Below the pieces are notes generated by a model. That model ran no database searches, was not told the origin of the DNA, and was given only the letters and a program-made list of their open reading frames with translations. Made by a program: the position numbers and the translations under genes. From assembly GCF_000067045.1 (NCBI RefSeq), contig NC_010125.1, forward strand, positions 2,470,001 to 2,534,000: a DNA stretch of 64,000 nt, given 5' to 3'. Shown here piece by piece: positions 37,212-47,112 of this stretch; the first letter of the stretch is position 1; the number at the start of each line of letters is the position of its first letter. The stretch comes from Gluconacetobacter diazotrophicus PA1 5 (GTDB taxonomy: Bacteria > Pseudomonadota > Alphaproteobacteria > Acetobacterales > Acetobacteraceae).

Positions 37212-37247
37212 TCCGCTTCGCCGGCGCCTACCCTCGGGCGGCAGCCC

Positions 37248-37685
37248 CTATTTCCGGATCACCGGCCGGATGGTGAAATTGCTCTGGATCTGTGCGACGC
37301 CAGGCAGGCGCGAGAGTTCCTCGTTATGGATACGCTCGTAATCCGCGGCGTCGCGGGCCGCGACGTGCAGCAGGTAATCGGCGTCGCCGGTCATCAGGTA
37401 GCATTCGCGCACGTCCGGGCAGGTCCGTACCCGGGCCTCGAACCGGCGCAGGCATTCCTCGGTCTGGCGTTCCAGCCTGATGCGGACGATCACCGTCGTG
37501 GCGCCCTCGCGCGCCCTGTCGTCGATGATCGCACGATACCCCCGGATCACACCGTCCTGTTCCAGTTGTCGCACCCGGCGCAGGCAGGCGGACGGCGACA
37601 GGCCGACCCGCTGGGCCAGTTCCGCGTTGGTCATGCGTCCGTCCTGGCCGAGATAACGCAGAATCGCCTCGGTCGTCTTGTCCAT
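37248..37685 (-). CDS. Lrp/AsnC-family transcriptional regulator, DadR-like
   Basis: 145 residues from ATG 37685. The N-terminal winged helix-turn-helix reads NAELAQRVGLSPSACLRRVRQLE, and the C-terminal RAM domain reads VRECYLMTGDADYLLHVAARD. It is divergent from alanine racemase and D-amino-acid dehydrogenase with a 193-bp shared region, so it most likely controls that operon in response to alanine, as DadR/Lrp does elsewhere. Confidence 0.88.
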   Translation of the reverse strand: MDKTTEAILRYLGQDGRMTNAELAQRVGLSPSACLRRVRQLEQDGVIRGYRAIIDDRAREGATTVIVRIRLERQTEECLRRFEARVRTCPDVRECYLMTGDADYLLHVAARDAADYERIHNEELSRLPGVAQIQSNFTIRPVIRK

Positions 37686-37878
37686 GATCATTCCGGGTCT
37701 GTGTTCATCATGGTTCGGCAACCAAATCGGCATGTTTCGCCATTCCGCCGCATGATGATGCGCGGTCCGGCCGCCCGCGACATATCATGCGATCCTTCGG
37801 CAGGAAATGCCGGCCATCCTGACCTAGAGTCGGGCCAGACGCCATCCCTCCCTCTCCCTGGCGGAGCCCGCACTATTC

Positions 37879-39030
37879 ATGCCTGTTCCCCCCATTGCCG
37901 ATACCGCATGGCCCCATGCCCGGGCCGGCGCGACCCTGACCATCGATCTTGATGCCATCCGGGCCAATTACCGCACGGTACGGAACCTGGCCGCCGGCGC
38001 GGAATGCGCTGCGGTGGTCAAGGCCGACGCCTATGGGCTGGGGGCGGCCCGGGTCGCTCCGGCGCTGCAGGAGGAAGGAGCGCGGACATTCTTCGTCGCG
38101 CATCTGGACGAGGGCATGGCGCTGCGACGCCATGTCAGCGCCGATGCGCGCATCATCGTCCTGCATGGCGCCGTGCCGGGGGCCGAGAAGGACTGTCTGC
38201 ATGATGACCTGATCCCGGTCCTGAACAGTGTCGACCAGATCCAGCGCTGGCGCGGGTTGGCCCATGAGGCGGGCCGCGCATTGCCGTCGATCCTGCAACT
38301 GGATACCGGGATGTCGCGCTTCGGGCTGTCCGAGAACGAGATCCGCGCGATCGTGGCGGACCCGGACGGCCTGCGCGGGATCGACCTGCGCCTGGTCATC
38401 AGCCACCTGGCCTGCGCGGACGACCCGGACGATCCAGCCAGTACCCGTCAGCGTGCGCGCCTGGTACGAATGCGCGCCCTGCTGCCCCCCGCGCCGGTCA
38501 GCCTGGCCGCCTCGTCGGGTGTCTTCCTGGGGCGGGACTTTCATTTCGATCTGGTCCGTCCCGGTGCGGCGCTGTACGGCGTGGCCCCCAACGCCGCTAC
38601 CCCGAACCCGATGCGTCCGGTCGTACGCCTGCAGGCACGAATCCTGCAAACGCGCCATGTCAGCCCGAATGACGGGGTGGGTTACGGCCTGACCTACCGC
38701 CCCAGTGCGATGCGGCGAATCGCGACGATCGCCACGGGCTATGCCGACGGTTTCATGCGCAGCGGTGCCGCCCGGGGCTGCGCCTGGCTGGGCGACATGC
38801 AACTGCCGGTGCTGGGCCGGATTTCGATGGATTCGATGACGGTCGACGTCACCGATGCCCCCGAAACGCTGACCCGGCCCGGCACCATGGTAGACCTGCT
38901 GGGGCCGCGCCGTGGCGTCGACGACGTGGCCCGGGCGGCCGGCACCATCGGCTACGAAATCCTGACATCGCTGGGGCATCGCTATCACCGCGCCTATGTC
39001 GCGGGCGGCTCCGACGCTTTTTCCTCCTGA
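37879..39030 (+). CDS. dadX: Alanine racemase (catabolic DadX type)
   Basis: 383 residues. PLP enzyme interconverting L- and D-alanine. The N-terminal barrel has [11 protein letters not shown] with the PLP lysine Lys48; the C-terminal beta domain has [11 protein letters not shown] with the second catalytic Tyr and [13 protein letters not shown]. It is placed 19 bp before dadA and divergent from an Lrp-type regulator, which indicates alanine catabolism; it may also supply D-alanine for the wall, so alr is an alternative name. Confidence 0.92.
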   Translation: MPVPPIADTAWPHARAGATLTIDLDAIRANYRTVRNLAAGAECAAVVKADAYGLGAARVAPALQEEGARTFFVAHLDEGMALRRHVSADARIIVLHGAVPGAEKDCLHDDLIPVLNSVDQIQRWRGLAHEAGRALPSILQLDTGMSRFGLSENEIRAIVADPDGLRGIDLRLVISHLACADDPDDPASTRQRARLVRMRALLPPAPVSLAASSGVFLGRDFHFDLVRPGAALYGVAPNAATPNPMRPVVRLQARILQTRHVSPNDGVGYGLTYRPSAMRRIATIATGYADGFMRSGAARGCAWLGDMQLPVLGRISMDSMTVDVTDAPETLTRPGTMVDLLGPRRGVDDVARAAGTIGYEILTSLGHRYHRAYVAGGSDAFSS

Positions 39031-39049
39031 CAGATCGGCACACAGGACC

Positions 39050-40303
39050 ATGAAGATCATCATTCTCGGCAGCGGCGTCGTGGGCGTGAGTTCCGCCTGG
39101 TACCTGGCGCAGGTTGGCCATTCGGTCACGGTCATCGACCGCCAGCCGGGTGCCGGGCTGGAAACCAGCTTTGCCAATGCCGGGCAGGTTTCGCCCGGCT
39201 ATTCCTCGCCCTGGGCCGGCCCCGGGGTGCCGCTGAAAGCCGTGCGCTGGCTGATGATGAAGAACCGGCCCTTCGTCTTCTGGCCGATGCCGGACATCGG
39301 CCAATGGCGCTGGCTGGCGCAGATGCTGCAAAACTGCACGACCGCCGCCTATGACCGCAACAAGGGAAGGATGGTCCGCCTGGCTGAATACAGCCGCGAC
39401 GTCCTGGCCGATCTGCGCGCCGCGACGGGCATCACCTACGACGACCGCCAGCAGGGAACGCTGCAGGTCTTTCGCACGCAGAAGCAACTGGACCATATCG
39501 GCGACGATCTGCGGGTCCTCGACCAGTACCAGGTCCCGTACGAGGTGCTGGACACCGCCGGCTGTATCCATGCCGAACCCGGCTTGAGCGGGGCGCGGGA
39601 GAAGATCGTGGGCGGCCTGCGCCTGCCCGGGGATGAAACCGGCGACGCCTTCCAGTTCACCCAGCGCCTGGCCGCGATGGCGGCGGAGCGGGGCGTGACC
39701 TTCCTGTACGACACGACCATCCGCGCCCTGCGGCGCGAGGGCGGGCGCATCACCGGCGTGGACACCAGCCGGGGCATGCTGGAAGCCGATGCCTATGTGC
39801 TGTCGCTGGGCAGTTTCTCGCCGGCCATGGTGCGGGCGCTGGGGCTGGACCTGCCGATCTATCCGGTCAAGGGCTATTCCATCACCGCCCCGATCCTGGA
39901 TGCCGCGCGCGCGCCGGTATCCACGGTGATGGACGAGACATTCAAGATCGGCATCACCCGGCTGGGCGACCGCATCCGCGTGGGCGGCACGGCGGAACTG
40001 GCCGGATTCAGCACCAGCCTGCGCGCGCCCCGCCGGGCCACGCTGGAGCATTCCCTGACCGACCTGTTCGCGGGCGCGGGCGACGTGCCGGCCGCCACCT
40101 TCTGGACCGGCCTGCGCCCGATGACCCCCGACGGCACGCCCATCGTCGGCCGGACGGAGATCGGCAACCTGTACCTGAATACCGGGCACGGCACGCTGGG
40201 TTGGACCATGGCGTGCGGGTCGGGCCGGGTCCTGGCCGACATCATGTCGGGCCGCACGCCCGACATCGCGCATGAAGACCTGGCGCTGGCCCGGTATCGC
40301 TGA
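39050..40303 (+). CDS. dadA: D-amino-acid dehydrogenase small subunit
   Basis: 417 residues. FAD-dependent membrane-associated dehydrogenase oxidising D-alanine to pyruvate and ammonia, feeding the quinone pool. The N terminus carries the dinucleotide-binding [17 protein letters not shown], followed by [21 protein letters not shown], a DadA hallmark, and the C-terminal [14 protein letters not shown] and [20 protein letters not shown] 39050 is the homologous start. Operon with the racemase. Confidence 0.93.
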   Translation: MKIIILGSGVVGVSSAWYLAQVGHSVTVIDRQPGAGLETSFANAGQVSPGYSSPWAGPGVPLKAVRWLMMKNRPFVFWPMPDIGQWRWLAQMLQNCTTAAYDRNKGRMVRLAEYSRDVLADLRAATGITYDDRQQGTLQVFRTQKQLDHIGDDLRVLDQYQVPYEVLDTAGCIHAEPGLSGAREKIVGGLRLPGDETGDAFQFTQRLAAMAAERGVTFLYDTTIRALRREGGRITGVDTSRGMLEADAYVLSLGSFSPAMVRALGLDLPIYPVKGYSITAPILDAARAPVSTVMDETFKIGITRLGDRIRVGGTAELAGFSTSLRAPRRATLEHSLTDLFAGAGDVPAATFWTGLRPMTPDGTPIVGRTEIGNLYLNTGHGTLGWTMACGSGRVLADIMSGRTPDIAHEDLALARYR

Positions 40304-40315
40304 AGAGCCCGATCG

Positions 40316-40352
40316 TTCAGGGGCGGTTACGCCGAGGCCACGCGCCCCTGAA
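40316..40352 (+). terminator. Hairpin after dadA
   Basis: TTCAGGGGCG (40316-40325) pairs perfectly with CGCCCCTGAA (40343-40352). It follows the dadA stop by 12 bp. The first 17 bases of its region (40311-40327) are identical to 35857-35873 at the other terminator. Confidence 0.6.
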
Positions 40353-40439
40353 CTGTTAATTTCTGCTGAGATTTGACCCTGGGTTTTCATCGAGAACTGA
40401 CCCGGCCTTTGGTTATCTCTGCTATGTTTTATGGGCTGG

Positions 40440-41219
40440 TCAAGCGGTTGCCTTTTCCTTCCGGTTCCTGGGGGCGGCGGAGCTTGCGCGGAACCGGTAG
40501 CTGTCATTTCCGGTTTCGAGGATATGACAGTGGTGGGTAAGGCGATCGAGCAGGGCTGTCGTCATTTTGGGATCACCGAAGACTTCGCCCCATTCGCTGA
40601 AGCTCAGATTGGTGGTGATGATGACGCTGGTGCGCTCGTAGAGACGGCTGAGGAGATGGAACAGCAGGGCACCGCCTGATGCGCTGAACGGCAAATAGCC
40701 AAGTTCGTCCAGGATCACGAGATCGAGGCGCAGGAGACGTTCCGCGATCTGTCCTGCGCGATTGGCGGTTTTTTCCTGTTCGAGGGCGTTGACGAGGTCG
40801 ACCGTGGACCAGAACCGTATCTTCTTGCGGTGATGTTCGATCGCCTGCACGGCAAGTGCGGTGGCCAGATGGGTCTTGCCGGTTCCTGGTCCACCAATGA
40901 GGACGACGTTGTCGGCACGGTCGATGAAATCCCCGGCATGGAGTTGACGGACCATGGCCTCGTTGACCTCGGCGGCCGAGAAATCGAACCCTGCCAAATC
41001 TTTGTAGGCCGGGAACCTGGCAGTCTTGGTTTGATAGGCGATGGAGCGCACCTCTCGCTCGGCGAGTTCCGCCTTCAAAAGCTGGGAGAGGACGGGGATG
41101 GCGGCCTCGAATGCCGGCGCACCCTGTTCGGTCAGTTCGGCCGTGGCCTGGGCCATGCCATACATCCGCAGGCCGCGCAGCATGACGACGAGGGCACCGG
41201 CCGCGGGATCATGACGCAT
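40440..41219 (-). CDS. istB: IS21-family helper ATPase IstB
   Basis: 259 residues. AAA+ ATPase that assists IstA. Walker [10 protein letters not shown], Walker [10 protein letters not shown] and sensor [13 protein letters not shown] are present. The start at 41219 overlaps the istA stop by 11 nt, the usual coupling in IS21. Confidence 0.93.
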   Translation of the reverse strand: MRHDPAAGALVVMLRGLRMYGMAQATAELTEQGAPAFEAAIPVLSQLLKAELAEREVRSIAYQTKTARFPAYKDLAGFDFSAAEVNEAMVRQLHAGDFIDRADNVVLIGGPGTGKTHLATALAVQAIEHHRKKIRFWSTVDLVNALEQEKTANRAGQIAERLLRLDLVILDELGYLPFSASGGALLFHLLSRLYERTSVIITTNLSFSEWGEVFGDPKMTTALLDRLTHHCHILETGNDSYRFRASSAAPRNRKEKATA

Positions 41220-42732
41220 GACGGGCCTCCCCGCGCAGGGCGTCATACCGTCCGGTATCGGCCTGAGGCTCGCGTTCGAGCACCAATGCCTGCGGCGCGT
41301 CGAGCCTGGGTGCTCCTGTTTTCTTGGCGTCCGTCAGACGATGCAACGTATTGAGGACGTGTGTCTTGGTGGCTACTCCCTCCTCGAGCGCGAGTTCAAC
41401 CGCGCAAAGCACGGCCTGCTCATCATGCTGCAGCACCAGGGCGAGGATCTCGACCATTTCCCGGTCGCCGCCCGTGCGCCGGAGGAGGTGCGTCTGCAGC
41501 GTCCGGAACGCCTCGGGCAATTCAGAGAAGGGCGCGCCATTGCGCAAGGCCCCGGGTTTGCGCTGGAGCACCGCCAAGTAATGCCGCCAGTCATAGATCG
41601 TGCGACCGGGCACGCCGTGGGACCGCTCGACGATCCGGGGATGTTCGCATAGGATCCGCCCCTCGGCCGCGATCACCAACCGGTCGGGATAGACGCGCAG
41701 GCTGACCGGCCGATTGGCAAAAGAGGCGGGCACACTGTAGCGGTTGCTTTCGAACTGCACGAGGCAAGTCGGCGAAACCCGTTTGGTATGTTCGACGAAC
41801 CCGTCGAACGGGCGCCCTGGAACCATCAGGTGAGGCACTTCCGCCGCATGGGCCTCGGCGAGGCTGCCGGGCAATTCGACATGCCTCAAGATAGTCCAAC
41901 GTTCCCGGCAACGCGCCTCGAGCCAGACGTTCAGGGAGGCCAGATCAGGAAAATGCGGCATCTCCTGCCAGATCTGCCGCCGGGCGTCCTGGACGGTCTT
42001 CTCGATTTGACCTTTCTCCCAACCCGCTGCCGGATTGCAGAACTCCGCCTCGAACAGATAATGGCTCACCAGGGCCGAAAAACGCAGATTGACCTGGCGG
42101 ACCTTGCCGGGCCCAACCCGGTCCACGGCGGTTTTCATATTGTCAAAAATACCTCGACGCGGCACCCCGCCCAAAACGCGAAAGGCTTCCGTCAGCGCGT
42201 CGAACAGCATCTCGTGAGTCTGGAGCGGATACGCCCGCAGAATGAAGGCCCGGCTGTAGGACAGCTTGGTGTGGGCGACCTGCAGCTTGACGCGCCGCCC
42301 CCCGATCACCGCCCAGTCCTCTCCCCAGTCGAACTGGAAGGCCTCTCCGGGTTGAAAGCGCAACGGAACGAACACGCCGCGTCCCGTCGTCTGCCGCGCC
42401 CTTTGCTGTTCCGCCTTCCAGTTCCGGATAAAGGCCGCAACCCGTCCATACGATCCGTCATAACCCAGCGCTACAAGATCCACATGCAGGCGCCGCCCCG
42501 TGCGGCGCTGCTTGCGCGACTTTGACGTCTCCAGAGCAAGCCAGGTCGCCAGTTTCTCCGCAAACGGGTCCAGCCGGCTCGGACGCTCGGCAACCTTGAA
42601 CTGCGGCTCAACCGTCTCCGCCCGGAGATACTTGCGGATCGTGTTGCGCGACAATCGCGTCCGACGCTCAATCTCGCGGATCGGTACATGATCCCGGTAA
42701 TGCCACCGCCGGATCACACTCAACAATTCCAT
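41209..42732 (-). CDS. istA: IS21-family transposase IstA
   Basis: 507 residues. The N-terminal helix-turn-helix is [19 protein letters not shown]; the DDE integrase core includes [19 protein letters not shown] and the downstream Glu region EKGQIEKTV; the C terminus is the Mu-type beta domain. It appears intact. ATG 42732 is chosen, as the family begins [12 protein letters not shown]. Confidence 0.93.
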   Translation of the reverse strand: MELLSVIRRWHYRDHVPIREIERRTRLSRNTIRKYLRAETVEPQFKVAERPSRLDPFAEKLATWLALETSKSRKQRRTGRRLHVDLVALGYDGSYGRVAAFIRNWKAEQQRARQTTGRGVFVPLRFQPGEAFQFDWGEDWAVIGGRRVKLQVAHTKLSYSRAFILRAYPLQTHEMLFDALTEAFRVLGGVPRRGIFDNMKTAVDRVGPGKVRQVNLRFSALVSHYLFEAEFCNPAAGWEKGQIEKTVQDARRQIWQEMPHFPDLASLNVWLEARCRERWTILRHVELPGSLAEAHAAEVPHLMVPGRPFDGFVEHTKRVSPTCLVQFESNRYSVPASFANRPVSLRVYPDRLVIAAEGRILCEHPRIVERSHGVPGRTIYDWRHYLAVLQRKPGALRNGAPFSELPEAFRTLQTHLLRRTGGDREMVEILALVLQHDEQAVLCAVELALEEGVATKTHVLNTLHRLTDAKKTGAPRLDAPQALVLEREPQADTGRYDALRGEARHAS

Positions 42733-42891
42733 GCTGATCACTCCTTTAACCCCCGGACAGTTGCTCCGGGGAAGTGTCAGACACGGGTCAATTCTCAATG
42801 AAAATTTCCGCCCCTACAGGGTCAGTTCTCGCTGGAAATCAACAGATCGGGACCCTGGTGACCGATACGCGCGGGGTGATCGAGGCCTATG

Positions 42892-43937
42892 TGTTTGGTC
42901 CCGGGATTTGGTGGTGCATTATTTTCACATGAGTGGAAGGATGCGCTATGGGCCAGGTTCACCACGGAAGCGCCACGACGACAGCGGCAGTCCGTCGAGC
43001 GATACAACATAGTCAAGAGAGCCTGAGGGTTCTGGCGAAACGCTACGGGATCAACCCGAAGACGGTCGCCAAATGGAAGGGGCGGACCGATACGTCGGAT
43101 CGACGCACCGGTCCGAAGGTCGCATCCTCAACCATCCTGTCGACCGAAGAAGAAGCGATCGTTGTGGCCTTCCGTCGCCATACCCTGCTGCCTCTTGATG
43201 ATTGCCTTTATGCGCTTCAGGCGACGATCCCGCATCTGACGCGATCTTCCCTGCACCGTTGTTTTCAGCGCCATGGGATCAGCCGCCTGCCCGAGACCGA
43301 AGGCGACAAACCAAAACGGTCGAAGTTCAAGAGTTATCCGATCGGCTATTTTCACATCGACATTGCTGAAGTCCGCACTGAAATGGGGCGCCTTTATCTT
43401 CTGGTGGCGATCGACCGGACCTCGAAATTCGCTTTTGTCCAATTGCACGAGAAAGCGACACGTCGCGTTGCCGGTGACTTCCTGCGTGCTCTGGCCGCTG
43501 CGGTTCCCTACCGCATCCATACCGTGCTGACCGATAACGGCACGCATTTTACCGATCCGGCCGGCAATGGATGGACACCCGAAGACATCAAGGCCATGCG
43601 GGCGGATGGTGTCCTGTTCCGGTGCCACTCTTTTGAACTGGCCTGTGCTGATCTCGATATCGAGCATCGACTGACAAAGCCGCGACATCCCTGGACGAAT
43701 GGCCAGGTCGAGAGGATGAACCGCACGATCAAGGACGCCACCGTCAAGCGCTTCTACTACGAAACACATGACCAGTTGCGTCAACACCTCGCCGACTTCG
43801 TTACCGCCTACAATTTCGCCCGCAGGCTCAAGACCCTGCGCGGCCTCACTCCATATTGAATTCATTTGTCAGCAGTGGGAAAAAGAACCATCACGGTTCA
43901 TACATAATCCGCACCACCAAATCCCGGGACAAAACAC
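42892..43937 (+). mobile_element. IS481-family insertion sequence, copy A
   Basis: 1046 bp. It starts TGTTTGGTCCCGGGATTTGG and its right end reads inward GTGTTTTGTCCCGGGATTTG, so the termini are inverted repeats over GTCCCGGGATTTGGTGGTGC. It is flanked by the 6-bp direct repeat CCTATG (42886-42891 and 43938-43943). Nearly identical to the element starting at 63188. Confidence 0.92.
42948..43859 (+). CDS. IS481-family transposase, frameshifted near the 3' end
   Basis: 303 residues to a premature stop. An N-terminal HTH (LRVLAKRYGINPKTVAKWKGR) and integrase core with FHIDIAEVR, VLTDNGTHFTD and NGQVERMNRTIKD. After RGLTPY an extra T (43856-43857) gives TGA; in the next frame the protein would continue EFICQQWEKEPSRFIHNPHH into the terminal repeat, as the family does. 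About 25 residues are lost; activity is uncertain. Confidence 0.88.
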   Translation: MGQVHHGSATTTAAVRRAIQHSQESLRVLAKRYGINPKTVAKWKGRTDTSDRRTGPKVASSTILSTEEEAIVVAFRRHTLLPLDDCLYALQATIPHLTRSSLHRCFQRHGISRLPETEGDKPKRSKFKSYPIGYFHIDIAEVRTEMGRLYLLVAIDRTSKFAFVQLHEKATRRVAGDFLRALAAAVPYRIHTVLTDNGTHFTDPAGNGWTPEDIKAMRADGVLFRCHSFELACADLDIEHRLTKPRHPWTNGQVERMNRTIKDATVKRFYYETHDQLRQHLADFVTAYNFARRLKTLRGLTPY

Positions 43938-44542
43938 CCTATGTCGACGAGGCCGACATCGACCAGTTGCGCGTCGGCGCACGGGCCTGGTTCCGGGCGC
44001 CGGGATCGGACGTCCCGGCGACGGACGCGCGGGTGGCGTCGATCTCGGCGGCCTCGATCCGGGAACTGGATTCGCCCGAGGCCGCGTCGGTCTATGGCGG
44101 CCATGTCCAGGCCCGCAAGGACGAGGCGGGGCGCCTGATTCCCGACAGCGCGATCTATCGCGTCATCCTGGTGCCGGATCAGGAAACGCCGGGACACGGG
44201 GCCGGCGGCGCGGCCCTGCGCCAGCCCGGCGTCGCGATCATCCAGTGCCGGCCCGTGTCATTGCTGGCACGCGTCTATCGCAAGACGGTCTCGCTGCTGA
44301 TGGGGGAAGCCGGCTTTTAAGGTTCCGCCAGCCTCCTGGCACACGACTTGCGGGCGGCGGGACCCTGCGATATCGTCCGGCCCGCATCCAGAGTCGGGTC
44401 ACGCCCCGGCACCAACCTGCATCCGAGCAAGGTGGCGTTCCCGTGACGGGAAGATGTGGCCGATCCGGCAAAAAACGGACCCCAGCCGCACGCCATGATC
44501 CTCGCGATGCGCGACATCGGACGAGGAAAGGCCTTTACCGCA

Positions 44543-45583
44543 ATGCCCCAGACGCAGCAGTTCGCCAGCGACAATTACGCCGGTATCTGTCCCGAAGCCC
44601 TGCGTGCGATGGAAGACGCCAATCGCGGGTCCGCCCAGGCCTATGGTGACGATCCCTGGACGGTCCGCGCGGCCGATGCGTTTCGCGCGACCTTCGAGAC
44701 CGATTGCGAGCTGTTCTTCGTCTTCAACGGCACGGCCGCCAATTCGCTGGCCCTGGCCGCGCTGTGCCAGTCGTACGAAAGCATCATCGCCGCCGACATC
44801 GCCCATGTCGAAACCGACGAATGCGGGGCGCCGGAATTCTTTTCCAACGGCGCCAAGATCCTGGTCGGGCGGACCGAAAACGGCAAGCTGACGCCGGAGA
44901 CGATCCGCGGCTTCGCGCGGGGACGCACCGACATCCATTTCCCGCGTCCGCGCGCCGTCACCATCACCCAGCCCACCGAGACCGGCCAGGTCTACAGCCT
45001 GGAGGAAATCCGCGCCGTCGCCGCCACCTGCCGCGAACTGGGGCTGAAGCTGCATATGGATGGCGCGCGATTCGCCAATGCCGTCGAAAGCCTGGGCTGC
45101 ACCCCGGCCGATATGACGTGGCGTTCCGGGGTGGACGTGCTGAGCTTCGGCGGCACCAAGAACGGCATGGCGATCGGCGAGGCGGTGATCTTCTTCAACC
45201 GCTCCCTGGCCGAAGGGTTCGATTATCGCTGCAAGCAGGCCGGCCAACTGGCATCCAAGATGCGCTTCCTGTCCGCGCCCTGGGCCGTGATGTTCGAAAC
45301 CGGCGCATGGCGCGCGAATGCCGCCCATGCCAATGCCTGCGCCCGTCACTTCGCCGATCAGGTCGCGGACCTGCCGGGGGTGGAGGTGCAGTTTCCCGTC
45401 GAGGCGAACGCGGTATTCCTGAAGCTGCCCCCCGAGACGACCGCGGCGCTGCGGGCGCGCGGCTGGCTGTTCTATACCTTCATCGGTGACAGCGCCCGCT
45501 TCATGTTCGCCTGGGATTCGGAGCGTGCGCGCATCGACGCGCTGGCGGCGGACCTGCGCGCCATCACCCGCACGCCGGCATGA
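44543..45583 (+). CDS. Low-specificity threonine aldolase-like PLP enzyme
   Basis: 346 residues from ATG 44543. Fold type I beta-eliminating lyase family: ASDNYAGICPEAL at the N terminus, FNGTAANSLAL, HVETDECGAPEFF, LHMDGARFANAV and SFGGTKNGMAIGEAV with the PLP lysine. It cleaves L-threonine or allo-threonine to glycine and acetaldehyde. It overlaps the LysE-type exporter (ATGA), suggesting joint control of amino-acid levels. Confidence 0.9.
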   Translation: MPQTQQFASDNYAGICPEALRAMEDANRGSAQAYGDDPWTVRAADAFRATFETDCELFFVFNGTAANSLALAALCQSYESIIAADIAHVETDECGAPEFFSNGAKILVGRTENGKLTPETIRGFARGRTDIHFPRPRAVTITQPTETGQVYSLEEIRAVAATCRELGLKLHMDGARFANAVESLGCTPADMTWRSGVDVLSFGGTKNGMAIGEAVIFFNRSLAEGFDYRCKQAGQLASKMRFLSAPWAVMFETGAWRANAAHANACARHFADQVADLPGVEVQFPVEANAVFLKLPPETTAALRARGWLFYTFIGDSARFMFAWDSERARIDALAADLRAITRTPA

Positions 45584-46203
45584 CGCTGCAATCCTGGCTG
45601 CTCTACCTGAACGCAGTGTTCCTGCTGTCGGCCATTCCCGGGCCGAACATGACGCACATCATGACCGTCAGCGTCCGAAACGGCATCTGGCGGACCGTGC
45701 CGGGCATGGTCGGATGCCTGCTGGCGCTGGTCGCGCTGATGGGCGCATCGGCATTGGGACTCAGCGCCGTGCTGACGGCGTCGCCCACCCTGTTCAGGGT
45801 CCTGAAATTCGCCGGCGCGTTCTATCTGGTCCAGATGGGCGTGCGGGCCTGGCTGGATCGCGGGTCGGCCCCGGCGGGGCCGGACGCGGCCGTTCCCCTG
45901 GCGTGGCATTCCACGCTGGGCACGTCCTTCCTGGTCGGGGCCAGCAACCCCAAGGCCATCATCTTCGCGGCATCGTTCCTGCCGCAATTCATCAACCCCA
46001 CGGCGCCGCAGGCCCCGCAATACGGGCTGCTGGTCGCGACCTCGGCCGTGGTCGAGACGCTGTGGTATCTGATCTATGCCAGCAGCGGCGCACGCCTGGC
46101 CGTCGTGCTGACCCGCGCCGTGTGGCGGCGGCGCGTGCAGCGGTTCAGTGGCGCGCTGTTCATCCTGTTCGGCTTCGCGCTGCTGCTGCACGATCCGAAA
46201 TAG
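45580..46203 (+). CDS. LysE/RhtB-family amino-acid exporter
   Basis: 207 residues with about six membrane helices. The family start reads LQSWLLYLNAVFLLSAIPGPNM, with IPGPNM as the diagnostic motif, then GASNPKAIIFAASFLPQF. RhtB-type members export threonine or homoserine, which fits the overlapping aldolase gene. Confidence 0.9.
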   Translation: MTLQSWLLYLNAVFLLSAIPGPNMTHIMTVSVRNGIWRTVPGMVGCLLALVALMGASALGLSAVLTASPTLFRVLKFAGAFYLVQMGVRAWLDRGSAPAGPDAAVPLAWHSTLGTSFLVGASNPKAIIFAASFLPQFINPTAPQAPQYGLLVATSAVVETLWYLIYASSGARLAVVLTRAVWRRRVQRFSGALFILFGFALLLHDPK

Positions 46204-46213
46204 AACGGGCCCG

Positions 46214-47065
46214 TCATAGATCCGGGATCGTCACCCGCCCTTCGATACGAGTCACCGTTTCGCCGCCGATCCAGATATCGGACCCGATCCGGGTCACCGT
46301 AACACGCCCCATACGGCCCAGCGCCGCCCCCTGGCTGGCGACATAGGCCGGCGGCGCCAGCCCGCTGCCGATCATCCAGATCGCGAGGCCGGCATTCAGG
46401 CTGCCGGTCACGGGGTCCTCGAACCCGTCCACGCCGCCGCAGATCCCCCGGACCTCGAACTGCGCGCCGTCACCGTCCACCGCCTTGTCCCACGGGGCCA
46501 CGATGCCGACCTGCAGGTCCCCCAGCGCGCGGAAATCCGGCCGGACCGCCAGCACGTCCGCCCGGCCGCGCAGCATGACGGCCACCCAGCCGGGGCCGTT
46601 ATCCACCCAGTTCGACGCCACGACCGCATCGGGCGGCAGGTTCAGCCCGCGCGTCACCGCCGCCAGCACCTCCGCCCCGACCGGTCCGGCACGGCGCAAC
46701 GTGGGGGCCGCGAAGGCCAGCCTGTCGCCATCGCGGCGAATGCGCACCAGCCCGGCGGCGCAGTCCTGCACCACGTCCCTGCCCTGCGGCACGCCGCCCA
46801 TGGACAGCCAGACATGGCAGGACCCCAGGGTGGGATGTCCGGCGAAGGGCAGTTCCTGGTGCGGCGTGAAGATCCGCACGCGATAATCCGCGTCCGGCCG
46901 GGTGGGCTTCAGCAGGAACGTCGTCTCGCTGAGATTCATCCAGTTCGCGAAGGCGGCCATCTGCCCGTCGCTCAGCCCGTCAGCCCCGATGACGACCGCC
47001 AGCGGATTGCCCTTCAGCGGCCGTGCCGCGAAGACATCGACCTGGCGAAATGCGAATTCTGTCAT
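46214..47065 (-). CDS. PhzF-family isomerase-like protein
   Basis: 283 residues from ATG 47065. FRQVDVFAARPLKGNPLAVV at the start, NLSETTFL with the catalytic Glu, FTPHQELPFAGHPTLGS and EDPVTGSLNAGLAIW are all diagnostic of PhzF/diaminopimelate-epimerase-fold proteins. The substrate is unknown; most family members are not phenazine enzymes. It lies 47 bp downstream of the UrcA-like gene, divergent from a MocR regulator that may control it. Confidence 0.9.
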   Translation of the reverse strand: MTEFAFRQVDVFAARPLKGNPLAVVIGADGLSDGQMAAFANWMNLSETTFLLKPTRPDADYRVRIFTPHQELPFAGHPTLGSCHVWLSMGGVPQGRDVVQDCAAGLVRIRRDGDRLAFAAPTLRRAGPVGAEVLAAVTRGLNLPPDAVVASNWVDNGPGWVAVMLRGRADVLAVRPDFRALGDLQVGIVAPWDKAVDGDGAQFEVRGICGGVDGFEDPVTGSLNAGLAIWMIGSGLAPPAYVASQGAALGRMGRVTVTRIGSDIWIGGETVTRIEGRVTIPDL

Positions 47066-47112
47066 GTTGCTGTTCCCGATTCCCATACCATCCATCCGTT
47101 TACGCCCGGCTG

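Larger units (their letters stand above)
40354..42844 (-). mobile_element. IS21-family insertion sequence
   Basis: 2.49 kb. The left end starts TGTTAATTTCTGCTGAG and the right end, read inward, TGTTGATTTCCAGCGAG; subterminal copies of TTTTCAT(C/T)GAGAA(C/T)TGACCC occur at both ends, typical of IS21. It contains istA and istB. No matching target duplication is visible (TGAAC on the left, GATCG on the right), suggesting a rearrangement after insertion. Confidence 0.9.
42845..44320 (+). pseudogene. C-terminal remnant of a HlyD/membrane-fusion-like gene, split by IS481
   Basis: The two pieces, 42845-42891 and 43938-44320, join perfectly when the IS481 element and one CCTATG copy are removed: IGTLVTDTRGVIEAYV continues as DEADIDQLRVGARAWF. 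The rest includes SLLARVYRKTVSLLMGEAGF at the end. This resembles the C-terminal region of secretion-associated membrane-fusion/M50-type proteins. Everything N-terminal is absent; the IS21 element abuts it on the left. Not functional. Confidence 0.8.

Noticed and set aside
36243-37952. Plus-strand frames across the CHAD and Lrp genes
   Set aside because: The minus strand shows clear CHAD and Lrp motifs; the plus frames are shadows.
42892-43937. IS3-family assignment for the element with GTCCCGGG ends
   Set aside because: A single transposase frame, TGT termini and the arrangement of the DDE motifs fit IS481 better; IS3 would have two overlapping frames.
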